From positions 66,483,093 through 66,547,092 of the forward strand of contig OX344763.1 in assembly GCA_947034895.1 (NCBI GenBank): a DNA stretch of 64,000 bases, in the 5' to 3' direction. Shown here one piece after another: positions 60,701-64,000 of this stretch; the stretch's first letter is position 1, and each line of letters starts with the position of its first letter. Made by a program: the position numbers and the translations under genes. This stretch comes from Rhytidiadelphus loreus (lineage: Eukaryota > Streptophyta > Bryopsida > Hypnales > Hylocomiaceae). A model generated the notes under the pieces. It had not been told where the DNA came from. It was given only the letters and a program-made list of their open reading frames with translations, and did not search any database.

Positions 60701-63700
60701 TAAGAATCAGTGACAAATCTCTGTAGGAACGATAAACGAGTCACTTTAGGGCCTTTTCCGGTCTTAGAGAAGCATTTCGACTTTCCTGTGCTACGACAGG
60801 TTGTGGCCATGTGCCCAGCATAGAGTGGAAGATCAGAACTCTTCTCCGGACTGTAGAAAAGACTTTGTTTCTTCATCATCCCATCTGATGACATCAATCC
60901 TCGATGGCTACAAACAAATATGACACAATATTAGAATTTTAAGACACAAATATTTCTATAGAAAGAAAGACTTCAATATATGCAAACTTACTTACTGAAT
61001 TTTCCCCTTCGAGCAAATTTCCGAGGCACCACGGGTATTTCATCTGAATCATGTGAGTCTTGAAGTGTTGGTAGTTTAGGTAGGGCCTTCACCATGACTG
61101 GAGCAAATTTCTTCACGAGTTTGAAGAGTGTGTCAAAAATGTCAATATTCTCCTCCAAAGCCACTATATGGCGGCCTATGCCACGACAAGCTATAATAGA
61201 TGCACTTGATGTCAAGGGAATATAAAATATTAGTGAAAGAGATGATTTACAAAATTTCAACTTGAATAGACAATAATGAAATACATTATTCACCTGTTGA
61301 TGCTGTACAATCAAGAACCAAATCTCCTTCAGCAGTTGTAGCTTCGATGAGGAGTTGATAAAATCGGGGATCCTTTTCACAAGCCCCCTGCCATGGCTTT
61401 CCGTCTTTCATTGCCATGTCATCCTCCTTCGTGTAGTTCATCAACATGTCATCTCGACCAATGTCCACACTAGTCTTCTTCATCATTGATGTGCGTTTGA
61501 AAGTGAAATTGGATTTCCCTTTCTCGCCAAAGTCCTTCACGAGGAGGCTAATTCCAAACCTCTATGTTTGCAATTATAAAAACAAAATATACATGAAAAG
61601 CGAATATAACATTATCCATTAGGAAAGGACACTCACAACTTCAAGAACTTTATGGCAAAATTTACCGTAAAACTAGTGTCCAATGCCGAGGTCAAGTGGA
61701 GACGATTCATGCCCCACCACTATCTTTTCTTCACCATAAGATAAGTCTCACACAATCCTGCAATATTGCCTCAAACATCGGTGCTCCATGAGTCAAATAT
61801 TCTCATGTAGCCATGGTCCTGCAAATATTTGAATGCAAACTGAAATGCCGCCTGAAGACCCTCATTCTCCAAGTCTGCGTTTCAGATTGGCACCTTCGTC
61901 GATGGAGAAGATAGTCTTGGCACATGCAAGTTTTCCAAGCAATCAAAAAATACTAGGTCTACTCTAGGCCTAGCATTTGGCACTCCGTAGAACATGCGAG
62001 GCTTTCCCGCCGACAACTGCAAACATAGGATACTTTGTACTATCAATTAACCATGTACACAATGTTCATTTTGTAAACTTCATACGGGACTTCATAGGAG
62101 ACTTTGCAATTTGAAAGTCATTGAAAAGATACCTTTTTCTAGAAGTCCATGACCTCTCTATACCAAGTTAGCGTCTCGGTCTCTATGTCCTCCACAAGGT
62201 CCTCAATTGAAATATTGAGGATTTAGTCATCAGTCTTATACGTCCAATTCATCATCGCCAAGAACAATGACTTGTGTCCCTTAAGTGATGACGTCTTCAA
62301 TTAGTTGCATGAGTGTTGTCTTCCCTTTCACCCCGCTCTGAGTGTCGCCTTCCATCTAAAAGCCTTGGTTTACCATCGATGATGTTGGAACGACCGCACC
62401 ATTGTCGTCCTTCTTCTTGCCTTTGGATAGAAGCTTTTCCTCTTTCTCCTTCTCTTTTTCCGCCAACTTGGCCTTGAGTTTTTCCTCTTTCTCCTTCTCC
62501 TTCTTCTCCTTTGATTCCAAAAGAACTTGGAGCCGAGCCGCTTTCTTCCTATTGTTGGCTTCCCTCTTTGAAATGGCCATGTTTCTCTGTCTATCAGTGA
62601 GTCCTGCAAACTCATCCACTTCCATGTCAATAGCACCGATGTCCTCCAATGAGTCCCAGAAATGAACTTCCAACGAATGAGTGTAGGAGACAGGACAGTC
62701 AATGTACCAGCCTCCACCACTAAGATGAACCATTGTATAAGTGCGGAGTTGGTTTGTAGTGTACATGCAATCCGCAAAACTACAGTCCAACCATGTGAAA
62801 AGGAATGGAGGAAGATCGCTTTGCACAATAGCTCCTTTTGCTTCGAGCTCATGCTTGAAGTAACTACAAAATAAACACAAGAAGTCATTGAACAAGACAT
62901 TTCAATTAAATAAGGGAGGTAGAAGGATTAATATAATATCATATAGAACTAAGAAGAAAGAATTCAAGTACCAATAGAATGAATTAAATGATGAAACAAT
63001 GTTTTGGAATACATTCAAACCTTGTTTAAGGGAGGCAAAGAAGCTCCATTAAACCTTTAGTTTGATCCCATTGGACTTCTCCAAGTACCCTTATAACCTT
63101 CTAATTTAAGTTCATTGCTTCATTGTAAATTTTTGGATTCATTTATCATAAGTTTCAACAACAAATCACTCATTAAAATCTCAAGGCTTTGCACATGTTT
63201 GAAATTAGACAAATACGGAATGGTAGAATAATACCGGAAAAGAACTCTTTGAACTACCTGTTTAGATCCATCATAAGTCATGAAGGAGTCACTTTTTTTG
63301 AAATAGTTGGCTCCCCTAAGAACTCCAAAAAATCCTTGATCCCATTTCTTCCTCCTCCATCCTTCTATGTAATCCGCTAAGAACTCATGCTGCTGTGGAA
63401 CTTTTATGTTTACCGTAATATTGTCTTGCCTTACGACGTCCTCAAAGTACTCCATAGCTGCATCATCGATCTATAGAAATGCAAGATCAATTAGAATTTC
63501 ACTAGATTAGAGCCTAGTGCTAGAATTTGAATAATTTGAAATGCCATTAAATAAAAATACTTCCATTATGAAATGATTGAATCTGTACATGTGAGTACTT
63601 ATCCCTGCGTACCATACACATCTGTTCAAGAAGGGCCCATAGCAATGTCTCAGATACGGGTCGCGCTGAAAACCACCTAGCATCTAGTGATGGCAATGAC

Positions 63701-63960
63701 GAGTTCCACCACTTCAAAAATTTGATCTTATGAAACGGAGTTGTGTTGCAAGTGGCCACCATTTGGAGTTTTTCTAGGGTCATCTCTGGAACCTCATTAC
63801 TGCTCCAATGCTTTTTCACCTATACAAGATCATTGTAAGGTTGGAATTAGAATAAGAACTTCAGCAAACACTAGTGCCATAAAGTCATTTTGGAAGCACA
63901 ACACTTAGTTCAGCTAGGAACTCAGGTCCGTGAGCAGGATTAGCCACGGTTACCAACTTG
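60700..63960 (-). pseudogene. Methyltransferase-like intron-rich gene, copy 2, incomplete
   Basis: Inverted homologue of the gene at 30.3-36.9 kb, with the same exon order from the window edge down: KLYVKMIKLVTVANPAHG; HWSSNEVPEMTLEKLQMVAT; DNITVNIKV and YIEGWRRKKWDQ; YFKHELEAKG and LPPFLFTWLD, then a lysine/glutamate-rich segment; DLVFFDCLENLHVP; FGISLLVKDFG; DLVLDCTASTG; ACRGIGRHIVALEEN; and a last exon with LPLYAGHMATT. The SAM-binding motif TASTG and the FSK splice site (AGTAA before GTAAGT) match copy 1 exactly. The motif-IV region reads FFDCLEN, again not DPPY. Stops follow NQGF (62356), KVPI, STDV and VKKR, and the donor after FLAE has become CTAAGT, so it is dead. Exons upstream of 63960 lie outside the window. 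Confidence 0.68.
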
Positions 63961-64000
63961 ATCATTTTCACATATAGCTTGGTATCAGGGCTTTTTTTTT

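Noticed and set aside
62370..62900. 176-residue minus-strand frame rich in arginine
   Set aside because: Shadow of the real lysine/glutamate-rich exon of the methyltransferase-like copy 2 in the adjacent frame.
63970..63990. Primer-binding-site-like TGGTATCAGGGC at the right edge
   Set aside because: It resembles an initiator-tRNA primer site, but read on the minus strand it encodes DTKLYVK, matching the homologous exon in copy 1, so it is coding coincidence.

Overview
This is nuclear DNA of a land plant, probably a seed-free one (bryophyte, lycophyte or fern); the plant call is firm, the finer placement is inference. The evidence is an eight-exon plant-type P4-ATPase gene, broken pieces of a plant galactolipid-synthase gene and of a plant Rab2 gene, plant transposon families, and an AT-rich, gene-poor background full of minisatellites and MITEs. 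Only one ordinary host gene looks intact: an ALA1-like phospholipid flippase at 42.4-47.6 kb on the minus strand, whose eight exons join in phase into about 1,201 residues.

Layout. 0-5.9 kb is AT-rich repeats, including a tRNA-derived short repeat. 5.9-11.1 kb looks like one composite transposon: a palindrome-rich 5' region, a broken DUF7869-type transposon gene, then captured fragments of DGD1 and RABB1 (Rab2), all on the plus strand. 11.6-12.6 kb holds MITEs and duplicated tRNA-like repeats. 13.2-16.5 kb is a hAT transposase with many stops, split by a 175-bp CACTA-type MITE whose removal restores the reading frame. 17.6-23.6 kb mixes a second tRNA-derived repeat, another MITE, a DUF7869 3' fragment and two copies of a CCGG-rich element. 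25.2-28.9 kb is a Mutator-like transposase (minus).

29.6-36.9 kb is a C-rich 69-bp tandem repeat followed by a many-exon gene (plus) whose C-terminus resembles the SAM-binding half of an amino-methyltransferase, with a G-rich 322-bp higher-order repeat in its first intron. A second copy lies inverted at 60.7-64 kb and runs off the window. Both carry premature stops but keep matching exon boundaries, so they are decayed members of one intron-rich family that I do not recognise. It is the best candidate here for something undescribed.

The CCGG-rich element recurs at 18.0, 20.9-22.9, 38.1-40.0, 52.6-54.4 and probably 60.0-60.7 kb. The 52.6 kb copy is best preserved: one frame of about 616 codons with four internal stops. 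The rest (40.4-42.4, 47.6-52.2 and 54.5-60 kb) is AT-rich DNA with minisatellites and no supportable gene. Apart from the flippase, the genes do not form a pathway; the window is mostly a record of successive transposon insertion, gene-fragment capture and decay.
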